Source: Candidatus Brocadia sp.
Lineage (GTDB): Bacteria; Planctomycetota; Brocadiia; Brocadiales; Brocadiaceae
Length of the DNA stretch: 34,530 nucleotides
Direction: 5' to 3'
NCBI GenBank assembly: GCA_013360945.1
Contig: JABWAQ010000031.1
Span: 1 to 34,530, forward strand
Every line of letters begins with the position of its first letter. Within the stretch, counting starts at the first letter, position 1. This document shows, piece after piece, positions 27,473 through 34,530 of the stretch. The notes under the pieces are model-generated. The model was not told where the DNA came from. It did no database searches and was given only the letters and a program-made list of their open reading frames with translations. The translations under genes were made by a program, and so were the position numbers.

Positions 27473-29260
27473 TTGAACATTATTATCGCCACAGACTGCG
27501 GCAGCACTACTACGAAGGCTATTTTAATAGAGAAAAAAGACGGAATGTATCGTCAGACATTTCGCGGGGAATCACCCACTACGGTGGAAGCCCCTTTTGA
27601 GGATGTGACCCGTGGCGTCTTAAATGCGTTTGCAGAGGTTGAAGAACTCTCTGGCCGAAAGATTTTGGATGGAGAAAAGATTATCACACCAGCACAGGGA
27701 AATGCCGGGGTCGACATCTATGTCTCCACAAGCAGCGCCGGCGGTGGATTACAGATGATGGTAGCAGGAGCCGTAAAGACCATGACGGCCGAAAGCGCCC
27801 AGCGCGCAGCTCTCGGTGCGGGCGCTATCGTTATGGACGTCATCGCATCAAACGACCAGCGTCTCCCGCACGAAAAGATTGATCGTATTCGGCATCTGAG
27901 ACCCGACATGATCCTTCTTTCCGGCGGCACAGACGGCGGCACCGTTACCCATGTAGTAGAATTGGCTGAATATATCTCTGCTGCCAATCCAAAACCCCGG
28001 CTCGGCATGACCTTTCAACTCCCCGTTATTTACGCAGGCAATAAAGATGCCCGCGAAAAAATCAAGGAGATTTTAAACGAAAAAACAGCCCTTAATATCA
28101 CGGAAAATATCCGGCCCACACTTGAACGCGAAAACCTCTTCCCGGCACGACGGGAAATCCAGAAACTCTTTCTCGAACACGTTATGGCCCAGGCGCCCGG
28201 TTACAAAAAACTTATGTCATGGACGGGAACGCCCATTATGCCTACACCCGGCGCCGTCGGCCTCATCATGCAAGCTATTGCCAAAAAGGATGCTATGAAT
28301 GTGGTGGGTGTAGATATTGGCGGCGCCACCACAGACGTCTTCTCTGTGTATGGTGAAATCTTTAACCGCACGGTGAGCGCAAACCTTGGGATGAGTTATA
28401 GCATTTCCAATGTGCTGGCGGAGGCGGGGCTTGAGAATATTCTCAGGTGGGTGCCATTTGATATCGATGAATCTGACCTGAGAAACAGGATTAAAAATAA
28501 AATGATCCGCCCCACGACAATCCCCCAGACATTGGAGGAGTTGAAGATTGAACAGGCCATATCACGTGAAGCCCTTCGGGTATCTTTCGAACAACACAAA
28601 TCCCTGGCTGTAGGACTGAAAGGGGTACAGCGGGAACGCGACATATCTGAGGCGTTTAAACAAGAGGCTGAAGGTGAGACACTTGTAGATATGTTAAAAT
28701 TAGACCTGTTAGTAGGTAGCGGTGGTGTGCTCTCCCACGCACCGCGCAGGTCGCAGGCCATGCTCATGATGATCGATGCCTTTCAGCCTGAGGGGATAAC
28801 CAGGATCGCCGTTGATAGCATCTTCATGATGCCTCACCTGGGGGTTCTTTCGACGGTAAATGAACAGGCTGCCACCGAGGTGTTTGAGAAGGATTGCCTG
28901 ATTCATCTGGGGACGTGCGTTTCTCTCGTGAAAGGCAGTGCTGGGAAGCCCGGGGAAAAATGTATCTCGTACAAGATAACAATGCCTGATGGCAAAAAGA
29001 TAGAAGATGTGCTCCCCTACGGGGAATTGCGCGTTTTACCTCTGGGTGTCGATCACATGGCGGAAATTGAGGTCTTGCCGGCGAAGAATTTCGATGTTGG
29101 AGCAGGAAAGGGCAAACCCATAACAAAAAAAGTTTCCGGGGGAGTTGTGGGCATTGTCATCGATACCCGCGGGAAACCCATCACGCTGGCAAAAGACAAG
29201 ACAACGCGGGTGGAACAACTCCAGCGATGGGCGAAGGCAATGGATGCGTATCCAGAATAA
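27473..29260 (+). CDS. glmL: GlmL/MutL-type ASKHA ATPase (glutamate mutase reactivase-like)
   Basis: A 595-residue member of the GlmL family (named MutL in glutamate mutase operons, unrelated to mismatch repair MutL). It has an ASKHA ATPase fold: phosphate-1 loop ATDCGSTTTKA at residues 6-16, a second loop GVDIGGATTDVFS near residue 282, and STSSAGGG near residue 84. It starts at TTG (27473), with AAGGAG about 7 nt upstream. Relatives are thought to act as chaperones or reactivases for B12-dependent glutamate mutase, but neither mutase subunit is in this window. Instead it sits with a small helical protein upstream and a barrel-sandwich/KOW-like protein downstream. The symbol reflects family only; the client here is unknown. 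Confidence 0.85.
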   Translation: MNIIIATDCGSTTTKAILIEKKDGMYRQTFRGESPTTVEAPFEDVTRGVLNAFAEVEELSGRKILDGEKIITPAQGNAGVDIYVSTSSAGGGLQMMVAGAVKTMTAESAQRAALGAGAIVMDVIASNDQRLPHEKIDRIRHLRPDMILLSGGTDGGTVTHVVELAEYISAANPKPRLGMTFQLPVIYAGNKDAREKIKEILNEKTALNITENIRPTLERENLFPARREIQKLFLEHVMAQAPGYKKLMSWTGTPIMPTPGAVGLIMQAIAKKDAMNVVGVDIGGATTDVFSVYGEIFNRTVSANLGMSYSISNVLAEAGLENILRWVPFDIDESDLRNRIKNKMIRPTTIPQTLEELKIEQAISREALRVSFEQHKSLAVGLKGVQRERDISEAFKQEAEGETLVDMLKLDLLVGSGGVLSHAPRRSQAMLMMIDAFQPEGITRIAVDSIFMMPHLGVLSTVNEQAATEVFEKDCLIHLGTCVSLVKGSAGKPGEKCISYKITMPDGKKIEDVLPYGELRVLPLGVDHMAEIEVLPAKNFDVGAGKGKPITKKVSGGVVGIVIDTRGKPITLAKDKTTRVEQLQRWAKAMDAYPE

Positions 29261-29271
29261 AATGTGTATTC

Positions 29272-29569
29272 ATGAAAATTGCAAAAAAGATTAAATTTTA
29301 TATGGAAGTAAACTTCGCTTTAGAGTCTTTGGTAAATGCTTTGTATTCTCTTTTAATCAAGAAGGAGTTCGATGCTGGAGACTATGAACGAATTACCATT
29401 AAATCTGACATGGATATTCGATTGCTTACGATGCATCTATTTTGTAATGGCTTTAAATCACAAAATTGTAAAGTCGATACTTACAGCCATGGATGATGAA
29501 ACCAAAAATTGGGTAGAAGGTTGGATAAAAGAATTAGTGATACCACCAAGATCATTACAAAAACAATAG
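29272..29569 (+). pseudogene. Possible frameshifted or overlapping small gene
   Basis: Two overlapping frames lie between the GlmL-like gene and its partner. One, from ATG 29272, reads MKIAKKIKFYMEVNFALES and ends at 29496. The other, from ATG 29372 behind a strong GAAGGAG, ends MDDETKNWVEGWIKELV...SLQKQ at 29569. Each has protein-like composition in a different part, as if one gene of about 95 codons had shifted frame near 29430-29460. Alternatively only the 65-codon second frame is real. No family recognised. Confidence 0.35.
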
Positions 29570-29585
29570 GAGTTTTTGAAGAACT

Positions 29586-30710
29586 ATGACTCATGCTTAC
29601 ACACCTGGTTTACGCATATCTGAAAGGACAAAGGTCACGAGTCATCGTGTCTTGCCTTTAGCAGGGGATGTCATTGTCAAAAAGGGCGATGTCCTGAAGG
29701 CAGAAGATGTGGTGGCCAGGGCTCATTTACCTGGTAAGGTGCACGCCATTAATGCAGTGAATCGCCTGGGTATCCAGCCCAAAGAACTCAGGGAATATAT
29801 GCTGAAGAAGGAAGGCGATGCCGTTCTGAAAGATGAAATCATTGCCGAAACGAAACCCTGGGTCAAGATGTTAAAAACCGTCTTGCTTTCACCCATTACA
29901 GGTACAATTGAAACTATATCCACAATTACAGGCCAAATCCTTTTGCGGGAACCCCCAAAACCTATTCAGGTGTTTGCTTATATTGACGGTACTGTCATAG
30001 AGGTTATGGAAAAAGAGGGAGTGGTTATTGAGACTACGGCTGCCTTTATCCAGGGCATCTTTGGCGTTGGGGGTGAAACTGTTGGTGAACTTGCAATGGC
30101 TGTAGATAAGCCAAACGATGTACTCACGGCAGAACGCATCCATCCTGCACACAAGGATAAGATCATTGTGGGCGGCGCTTTTATCCAGCACGATGCTATT
30201 GATAAGGCAAGAAAGGTCGGCGTAAAGGGAATCGTTGTCGGTGGATTTGATGATGAAGACCTGAGGAAACTCCTTGGTTATGATCTGGGAGTAGCCATTA
30301 CAGGTTCGGAAGAAATCGGCATCACACTCATTATTACCGAAGGGTTTGGTCAGATACAAATGGCGCAAAGAACCTTCGAACTTCTCAAATGCCGCTCAGG
30401 CTCCAAAACCTCCATGAATGGCGCTACTCAGATTCGTGCGGGTGTAGTGAGGCCTGAAATTATAATATCACATGAAGGCAAGGTGTCTGGAAAAGAAATG
30501 GATAAACCAGGCGACAGAGGCATGGAAGTTGGTGATAGTGTGAGAGTCATCCGTGTACCCTATTTTGGAAAGATTGGCAAGATCAAAACACTTCCCTTTC
30601 CCCCCCGGAACATAGAAACCGAGGCAACGGTGCGCATTCTCGAGGTCGAATTTCCCGATGGGTCTACAGCCATTGTCCCGCGGACAAATATCGAAATGAT
30701 TGAGACATGA
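29586..30710 (+). CDS. Uncharacterised GlmL-partner protein (barrel-sandwich + KOW-like)
   Basis: A 374-residue soluble protein. The N-terminal part (about residues 20-60, VIVKKGDVLKAEDVVARAHL then PGKVHAIN) and the next segment (LLSPITGTIETIS, about 98-110) look like biotinyl/lipoyl-type barrel-sandwich halves without an obvious modified-lysine motif. A Rossmann-like middle (IIVGGAFIQHDAIDKARKVG, KGIVVGGF) follows. The C-terminal 60 residues look KOW/SH3-like, starting VGDSVRVIRVPYFGKIGKI and ending VEFPDGSTAIVPRTNIEMIE. I recall similar proteins next to GlmL-type ATPases in other anaerobes, with no assigned function. AGGAG lies 12 nt before the ATG. The pairing suggests the two proteins work together. 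Confidence 0.8.
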   Translation: MTHAYTPGLRISERTKVTSHRVLPLAGDVIVKKGDVLKAEDVVARAHLPGKVHAINAVNRLGIQPKELREYMLKKEGDAVLKDEIIAETKPWVKMLKTVLLSPITGTIETISTITGQILLREPPKPIQVFAYIDGTVIEVMEKEGVVIETTAAFIQGIFGVGGETVGELAMAVDKPNDVLTAERIHPAHKDKIIVGGAFIQHDAIDKARKVGVKGIVVGGFDDEDLRKLLGYDLGVAITGSEEIGITLIITEGFGQIQMAQRTFELLKCRSGSKTSMNGATQIRAGVVRPEIIISHEGKVSGKEMDKPGDRGMEVGDSVRVIRVPYFGKIGKIKTLPFPPRNIETEATVRILEVEFPDGSTAIVPRTNIEMIET

Positions 30711-30815
30711 TACTTAAAACCAGGGATAGACACGAGGAAGCGTAAAAAGTAACTGTTTCAAATATCGTAACAATTTAGTTTTTTGAAAAATTCTCTCTAT
30801 GAATAATCTTGTCTT

Positions 30816-30844
30816 GTAGGGGCAGGTTTCAAACCGGCCCCTAC
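30816..30844. terminator. Strong hairpin between convergent genes, likely bidirectional terminator or dispersed repeat
   Basis: GTAGGGGC (30816-30823) pairs with GCCCCTAC (30837-30844), and inside it GGTTT pairs with AAACC around a single base. It lies between the plus-strand partner gene and the minus-strand DUF456 gene, 10 bp beyond the latter's stop codon. Similar hairpins occur as dispersed repeats, so both readings are possible. Confidence 0.6.
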
Positions 30845-30854
30845 ACAGCTTTAA

Positions 30855-31346
30855 CTAACCAAACACCTTCCAGATAAATAGAGAAATCATACTTATTCCA
30901 ATGAGTAGTTTTACTAACGAACCCCCCAGGAAACCCACAAAATTACCAAGTCCAGATTTCAATGCACCCTTGTAGCCTTTTCCTCCGATAATTTCAAAGA
31001 TAACGGTACCCACAACAGGTCCTAATATTAAACCCAGGGGCCCACCCATGTAAAAACCAACACCCGTGCCTACTACCGAGCCCAGGATTCCCCATTTTGT
31101 AGCGCCAAATCTTTTCGCACCGTACACATTTCCAAGATTTTCCAGTACGATGGAAAAAATGGTTAACAGGGCGAAAATGAGCAGTACCATCCACGTAACC
31201 TTCTCAAAATGGGTAAATACCGCATAGAGAAATGCCCCAAGCCAGACTAGCGGTATGCTGGGTATTATGGGTATTACAATCCCAGCCATTCCCACGATCA
31301 TAATCACAAGTGAAATCGCAAATAGAACAATTTCCCAAATTCCCAT
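30855..31346 (-). CDS. DUF456 family membrane protein
   Basis: A 163-residue integral membrane protein of the DUF456 family, with unknown function. Hydrophobic segments lie at about residues 5-25, 28-46, 50-68, 85-118 and 138-160. Glycine-zipper-like stretches (GSVVGTGVGFYMGGPLGLILG) are characteristic of the family. The start is taken as the ATG at 31346; the TTG one codon upstream is a less likely alternative. It stands alone on the minus strand and converges on the GlmL cluster. Positions 31350-31683 upstream hold a dispersed hairpin repeat and no convincing gene. Confidence 0.88.
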   Translation of the reverse strand: MGIWEIVLFAISLVIMIVGMAGIVIPIIPSIPLVWLGAFLYAVFTHFEKVTWMVLLIFALLTIFSIVLENLGNVYGAKRFGATKWGILGSVVGTGVGFYMGGPLGLILGPVVGTVIFEIIGGKGYKGALKSGLGNFVGFLGGSLVKLLIGISMISLFIWKVFG

Positions 31347-31532
31347 CAATTGCCTATCTTTATAGTATTACCCTGCAAAAACATCTTTTTTACAATCCCC
31401 TTTATTCATCTTTGTTAAGTGGTTGCGGTTTTACCGCGCCAGGTAATGTACAATTAAGAAATGAATTTTTCTATAAAATATGGTAACATAATTCCCGATA
31501 AATTCATGTTAAGGAATTTCGAAGCTGCGGTT

Positions 31533-31559
31533 GTAGTGCGACGAGGCTCGTCGCCCTAC
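31533..31559. repeat. Dispersed hairpin repeat in intergenic DNA
   Basis: GCGACGA (31538-31544) and TCGTCGC (31548-31554) form a perfect stem, with outer GTA/TAC able to extend it. The GC-rich block stands out from AT-rich flanks and resembles common dispersed intergenic repeats. A 62-codon frame passing through it (31461-31649) has no other support. Confidence 0.6.
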
Positions 31560-31683
31560 AAAGAAAAAGTCGCCCGCAGCCTGATTAAATTGCCGTTTGT
31601 TACAATGTTTTATCATATCATATCAATGCGTTGTGTCCAGCAAAATTAGCCGTGTCTGAATTGAAATCTGTGAGGAAAGAATC

Positions 31684-31953
31684 ATGTTGTGGTCCATAAT
31701 GGGAACGATTGCGGCAATTTGTACAACGGTGGGATTTATCCCGCAAATAATTCGTGGCATAAAGACCAGGGAATTACGCGACGTCTCACCAGTCATGTTA
31801 ACCCTTCTTCTTGTGGGATGCAGTTTATGGCTGGCTTACGGGATACATCTCAAAAACCCGATTATTGCATTGGCAAATGGCTTCACCCTCTCGTTTGTTA
31901 CTACGATTTTCTTATTGCGTATTTTGTTTAAAAGAAACAATGTCAGAAGATAG
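31684..31953 (+). CDS. SemiSWEET-type (MtN3/PQ-loop) transporter
   Basis: An 89-residue protein with three membrane helices (about residues 4-22, 38-55, 62-81), the size of a bacterial SemiSWEET that works as a homodimer to move small sugars. The PQ motif is plain in TTVGFIPQIIRGIKT. The second helix has WLAYGIHLKNPIIALANGF, with the conserved Asn. An AGGAAAG precedes the ATG. The substrate cannot be told from sequence. It stands alone between a repeat and tRNA-Val. Confidence 0.92.
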   Translation: MLWSIMGTIAAICTTVGFIPQIIRGIKTRELRDVSPVMLTLLLVGCSLWLAYGIHLKNPIIALANGFTLSFVTTIFLLRILFKRNNVRR

Positions 31954-32048
31954 TCTGCTCAACGCATGACGGGACGTTGCTCTTTGCCTGCGATACTTTT
32001 CAATGGAATTTAATATGATTCTTTCATAAAATAATGGCACACTTCTGT

Positions 32049-32124
32049 GGGCGCTTGGCTCAGCGGCTAGAGCACTTGCTTCACACGCAAGGGATCAGTG
32101 GTTCGAATCCACTAGCGCCCACCA
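32049..32124 (+). tRNA. tRNA-Val (anticodon CAC)
   Basis: A full cloverleaf can be read. The acceptor stem is GGGCGCT (32049-32055) with AGCGCCC (32114-32120). The anticodon stem is CTTGC/GCAAG (32075-32079 and 32087-32091) with loop TTCACAC, putting CAC at 32082-32084, and the T-loop is GGTTCGAATCC. CCA is encoded at 32122-32124. It reads valine codon GUG. The integrase remnant immediately beyond its 3' end marks it as a likely integration site. Confidence 0.97.
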
Positions 32125-32167
32125 TATAATTCAAGGGTTTCGGGCGGTTGGCCCATCCGGTTTCCCT

Positions 32168-32383
32168 CTATGGTGACCAAATCGTGCCTAAATTCTCTAA
32201 AATATTCACGCCGTCCCTCAAGGATTCCGGGCAATGGTGAGCATACCTTGTGCTCATGGAAATATGAGCATGTCCCGGCAGTTTTGAGATTTTGTAAATA
32301 TCAATGCCCCGTTGCACTAAACGTGTTGCAAAGGTATGCTGTATATCGTGGAAATGGAAATCCTGAATTCCTGACTTAACCAA
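32168..32383 (-). pseudogene. Tyrosine recombinase (phage-type integrase) C-terminal remnant
   Basis: Only the last ~70 residues of a tyrosine recombinase remain. The box II sequence reads FHFHDIQHTFATRL, where family members have HxLRHTFAT. The catalytic Arg is a Gln (CAG), so this copy cannot be active. GHAHISMSTRYAHHCPE keeps the second His region and the nucleophile Tyr. The fragment points toward tRNA-Val, whose 3' end is only 44 bp away, a usual arrangement for an island integrated at a tRNA. Its upstream end abuts a broken replication gene in another frame, indicating a deletion junction near 32376-32383. Confidence 0.85.
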
Positions 32384-33063
32384 AGCAGTCTAAGAAACTG
32401 ATCTGTTGGATCATTTCCCATAGTGGGTCTGTTTTCCATCGTGTCCGGTTTTGTGTGTCATCATCTATGGCAAGCCTTAACCAATCGCAGGTACAGTATC
32501 TCTATACATCATTAACATTACTCAAAAGGTCTGAAAATATTTTTATAGACATCTGGCCCTAGCTGAAATTCGAGTCTCCATACCCCTTGTTCTTTATCCC
32601 AACCCTGATTAACCCATATTTCCTGGAGATAGTCTTTACTGCTCTTTTTTATTTCGACAGTCTTGTCGTATAGCCTTGCTGAAATATGTCCGCCATAACC
32701 TCTCGACCAACCGGTAAATGTCTCTCTTTTCCAACGTTTTAAAGTATCCTCGGCCCTGGTTATCCATGACTGCTTTTCAATCTTTTCAAAGTCCATATCT
32801 GTGGCAAAATCGACAAAGATATCTGCCCTACTTATTGTCTCTACTTCTATCACAAAAAGCATTTTATTTACTATTTCCCTTAATTTATAAATTGCATATT
32901 CATGCCCAAGACAGTTTAAGAGTTCACTTGCTATTTGGACATACATTGTTGGAACGGTATTTTTCTTACTTGCGGTTATCTGGATATGATACCAATTATC
33001 TTCTAAAACATAAGAATAGTACCTGGCCCCTCTATCCTTTACTTTCTTTTCACTTTTACATGA
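32376..33063 (-). pseudogene. Decayed replication-initiator (phage/plasmid Rep-like) gene
   Basis: The frame is open from 33063 to 32518, but the first Met is at 32946. The upstream codons still read as protein (RYYSYVLEDNWYHIQITASK), so the true start is lost. Rep-like motifs follow: ISRADIFVDFA, GGHISARLYDKTVEI, and EIWVNQGW near GVWRLEFQLG. After KNIF (near 32540) the gene continues one frame over as SDLLSNVNDV, then TAG (32502-32504, probably a former TGG), then RYCTCDWLRLAIDDDTQNRT and WKTDPLWEM, until 32376. So there are at least three lesions: 5' truncation, frameshift and nonsense. The family is inferred from its resemblance to replication initiators of small phages and plasmids. It is a clear relic of a mobile element. 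Confidence 0.75.
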
Positions 33064-33225
33064 CTAAGTCTTATTTTGTTAGTAAGAATAACATTGAAAT
33101 AATCCCTTAAATTCCTTATACTTCCAGCAAATACTCAAACGTTAACTTAAAATGGCACTTACGAATGGGGGCTTATACTTGCGGCGCGCAATCAATAAAT
33201 TAAAATAATTAAGGCGAGAAAATCT

Positions 33226-34530
33226 ATGGCGCGAAAAAGGAATACAGAATCAAATTCGAAGCCTATCGAACAGTACGAACATAAAGACAAACAACGGCTC
33301 AACAACCCGCCCGTGGGCCTGGTGGATGCACGCACCGATAATGGCGGGCAAAAGAAGAAAAAATACCAATACGACCCTCACCTCGACCCGCAACTGCAAT
33401 GGGCTGGTAAGACAGAGCACACCAGCTTTGAAGTGCCTACCGTAAGCCTGCACGTCCACGAACGCATTGACCCGAAGCGAATTATTGAAACCGTAAAAAT
33501 GTCCCCCGCTGGCGGGGGTGCAGGGGGTGGAAGGCAACTGAGTTTGTTTGATACACACAAGAAACCCCTGCGTGACGCCATTGAATTTTACAAACACAAG
33601 GAAGGCTGGAGCAATCGTCTTGTAGCGGGAGACAGCCTGCTCGTGATGAATTCTTTGTTAGAAAAAGAAGGCATGGGCGGTAAGGTACAGATGGTCTATT
33701 TCGACCCGCCGTATGGCATTAAATACGGCAGCAACTTCCAGCCCTTTGTCAACAAGCGAGATGTGAAAGACGGCAAGGACGAAGACCTGACCGCCGAACC
33801 CGAAATGATTAAAGCATTTCGCGATACTTGGGAACTGGGCATACACAGCTACCTTACCTATCTGCGTGACCGCCTGTTATTAGTCCGTGAATTATTACAC
33901 GAAAGTGGGAGCGTCCTTGTGCAGATTGGAGATGAAAATCTACATTTAGTCCGAAATCTTTTAGATGAAGTTTTCGGAAAGGAAAATTTAGTTAGTCAAA
34001 TAACTCTAAAAAAAGCTGGTACTGCTACTACAATCCATCTTAGTAATATTTCGGATTATTTACTTTTTTACGCAAAAGACAAAAATAGGCTTAAATACAG
34101 ACAACTATTTGAGGATAAGGAGGTGGGGATAGGTGAGTCAACCGGCAGCAGATATGACCAACTCGAGTCTCCCGGTGGTAAAGAAAGAAGACCGTTATCT
34201 ACCGAAGAAAGGAAAAACCCCAATTTAATTCCCAAAGGCTGGAAGCCATATAAATTAAGCAATCCATGCTCAATGCATGATAATCCCAACCATAGAGAAG
34301 AACCTTTAGTATTTAAAAACAAGCCATATTTTCCACCTAAAGATAGACAATGGTCAACAGATTTGGAAAGAATGCAAATACTTATAAAGAGAAATAGAAT
34401 CGTTTCAACAGGAAGTAATCTTGCCTATGTGATGTATTTAGATGATTACCCTGTTATGCCAATAAATAATATTTGGACTGATGTATTGATGAGAAATGAA
34501 AAAACATATGTTGTTGAAACAAGTCCAAAA
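33226..34530 (+). CDS. Type III restriction-modification Mod-like DNA (adenine-N6) methyltransferase, cut by the window edge
   Basis: The frame from ATG 33226 stays open for 435 codons to the last base, so the 3' part is outside. The catalytic motif IV DPPY is at residues 160-163 in YFDPPYGIKYGSNFQ. Nearby are WSNRLVAGDSLLVMNSLLEK (131-150) and SGSVLVQIGDEN. DPPY coming first implies the beta class, with the SAM-binding FxGxG motif expected downstream. It resembles Type III Mod and related site-specific methyltransferases; a Res subunit would be expected beyond the edge. Residues about 93-102 (SPAGGGAGGG) come from an in-frame GC-rich hairpin. It lies on the island side of tRNA-Val, consistent with horizontal acquisition. 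Region 33064-33225 before it holds no visible gene. Confidence 0.85.
   Translation, partial: MARKRNTESNSKPIEQYEHKDKQRLNNPPVGLVDARTDNGGQKKKKYQYDPHLDPQLQWAGKTEHTSFEVPTVSLHVHERIDPKRIIETVKMSPAGGGAGGGRQLSLFDTHKKPLRDAIEFYKHKEGWSNRLVAGDSLLVMNSLLEKEGMGGKVQMVYFDPPYGIKYGSNFQPFVNKRDVKDGKDEDLTAEPEMIKAFRDTWELGIHSYLTYLRDRLLLVRELLHESGSVLVQIGDENLHLVRNLLDEVFGKENLVSQITLKKAGTATTIHLSNISDYLLFYAKDKNRLKYRQLFEDKEVGIGESTGSRYDQLESPGGKERRPLSTEERKNPNLIPKGWKPYKLSNPCSMHDNPNHREEPLVFKNKPYFPPKDRQWSTDLERMQILIKRNRIVSTGSNLAYVMYLDDYPVMPINNIWTDVLMRNEKTYVVETSPK
33503..33518. repeat. GC-rich hairpin inserted in frame in the methyltransferase gene
   Basis: CCCCCGC (33503-33509) and GCGGGGG (33512-33518) are perfect inverse arms, followed by a G-rich stretch to 33530. 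The block encodes the low-complexity SPAGGGAGGG between two ordinary protein segments and resembles a dispersed intergenic repeat that landed in a linker. Confidence 0.6.

Noticed and set aside
27473-29260. DNA mismatch repair protein MutL
   Set aside because: The shared name is misleading: the protein has ASKHA-type phosphate loops (DCGSTTTK, DIGGATTD), not a GHKL ATPase fold.
31461-31649. 62-codon plus-strand ORF before the SemiSWEET gene
   Set aside because: It runs through a dispersed hairpin repeat (31533-31559), has no ribosome site and no recognisable sequence.
32718-33110. 130-codon plus-strand ORF
   Set aside because: It is antisense to the decayed Rep-like gene, which shows clear motifs on the minus strand; the peptide is Leu/Ser/Phe-rich shadow sequence.

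Overview
The window reads as chromosomal DNA from an anaerobic, Gram-negative, moderately AT-rich bacterium. A Kdo transferase implies an LPS-type outer membrane. An FprA-type flavodiiron protein and a very long 2-hydroxyacyl-CoA dehydratase-type activase imply anaerobic metabolism. Together with gene style and dispersed hairpin repeats this suggests an anammox planctomycete (Brocadiales: Brocadia, Kuenenia or a relative). That assignment is inference from overall resemblance; no rRNA or hydrazine-pathway gene is present to prove it.

Layout. (1) 1-10267, plus strand: secA, waaA, metK, ahcY and a DUF1015 gene, then a SAM-I riboswitch with its own promoter and terminator, a divergent threonine-synthase paralogue, and a CysO-like sulfur-carrier protein. 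MetK and AhcY make SAM and recycle SAH. The riboswitch pair looks like a SAM-repressed homocysteine/methionine module, which is the most interesting system here. (2) 10476-14859, minus strand: a DUF1016/YhcG-type nuclease gene carrying in-frame palindromes, then a translationally coupled set in the order dTMP kinase, cDPGS-like GTPase, carbamate kinase. (3) 14860-15372: a largely non-coding stretch with a repeat element and two doubtful tiny ORFs. (4) 15373-16182: an OGG-type DNA glycosylase. (5) 16217-23945, minus strand: zinc-ribbon protein, leuC, giant activase, leuD, fprA. The isopropylmalate isomerase subunits are separated by the activase. (6) 24139-26874, minus strand: htpX, a canonical threonine synthase, and a small coiled-coil membrane protein whose promoter predicts a leaderless mRNA. 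(7) 26950-30710, plus strand: a small conserved-looking protein, a GlmL/MutL-type ASKHA ATPase without any mutase, and a barrel-sandwich/KOW-like partner. (8) 30855-31953: DUF456 membrane protein and SemiSWEET transporter.

At 32049-32124 lies tRNA-Val(CAC), directly followed by an apparent decayed integrated element: an integrase C-terminus that has lost a catalytic Arg, a multiply broken replication-initiator gene, and a DNA methyltransferase gene (Type III Mod-like) that runs off the right edge. This looks like the boundary of a genomic island at a tRNA.

No CRISPR array, rRNA or intact insertion sequence was seen.
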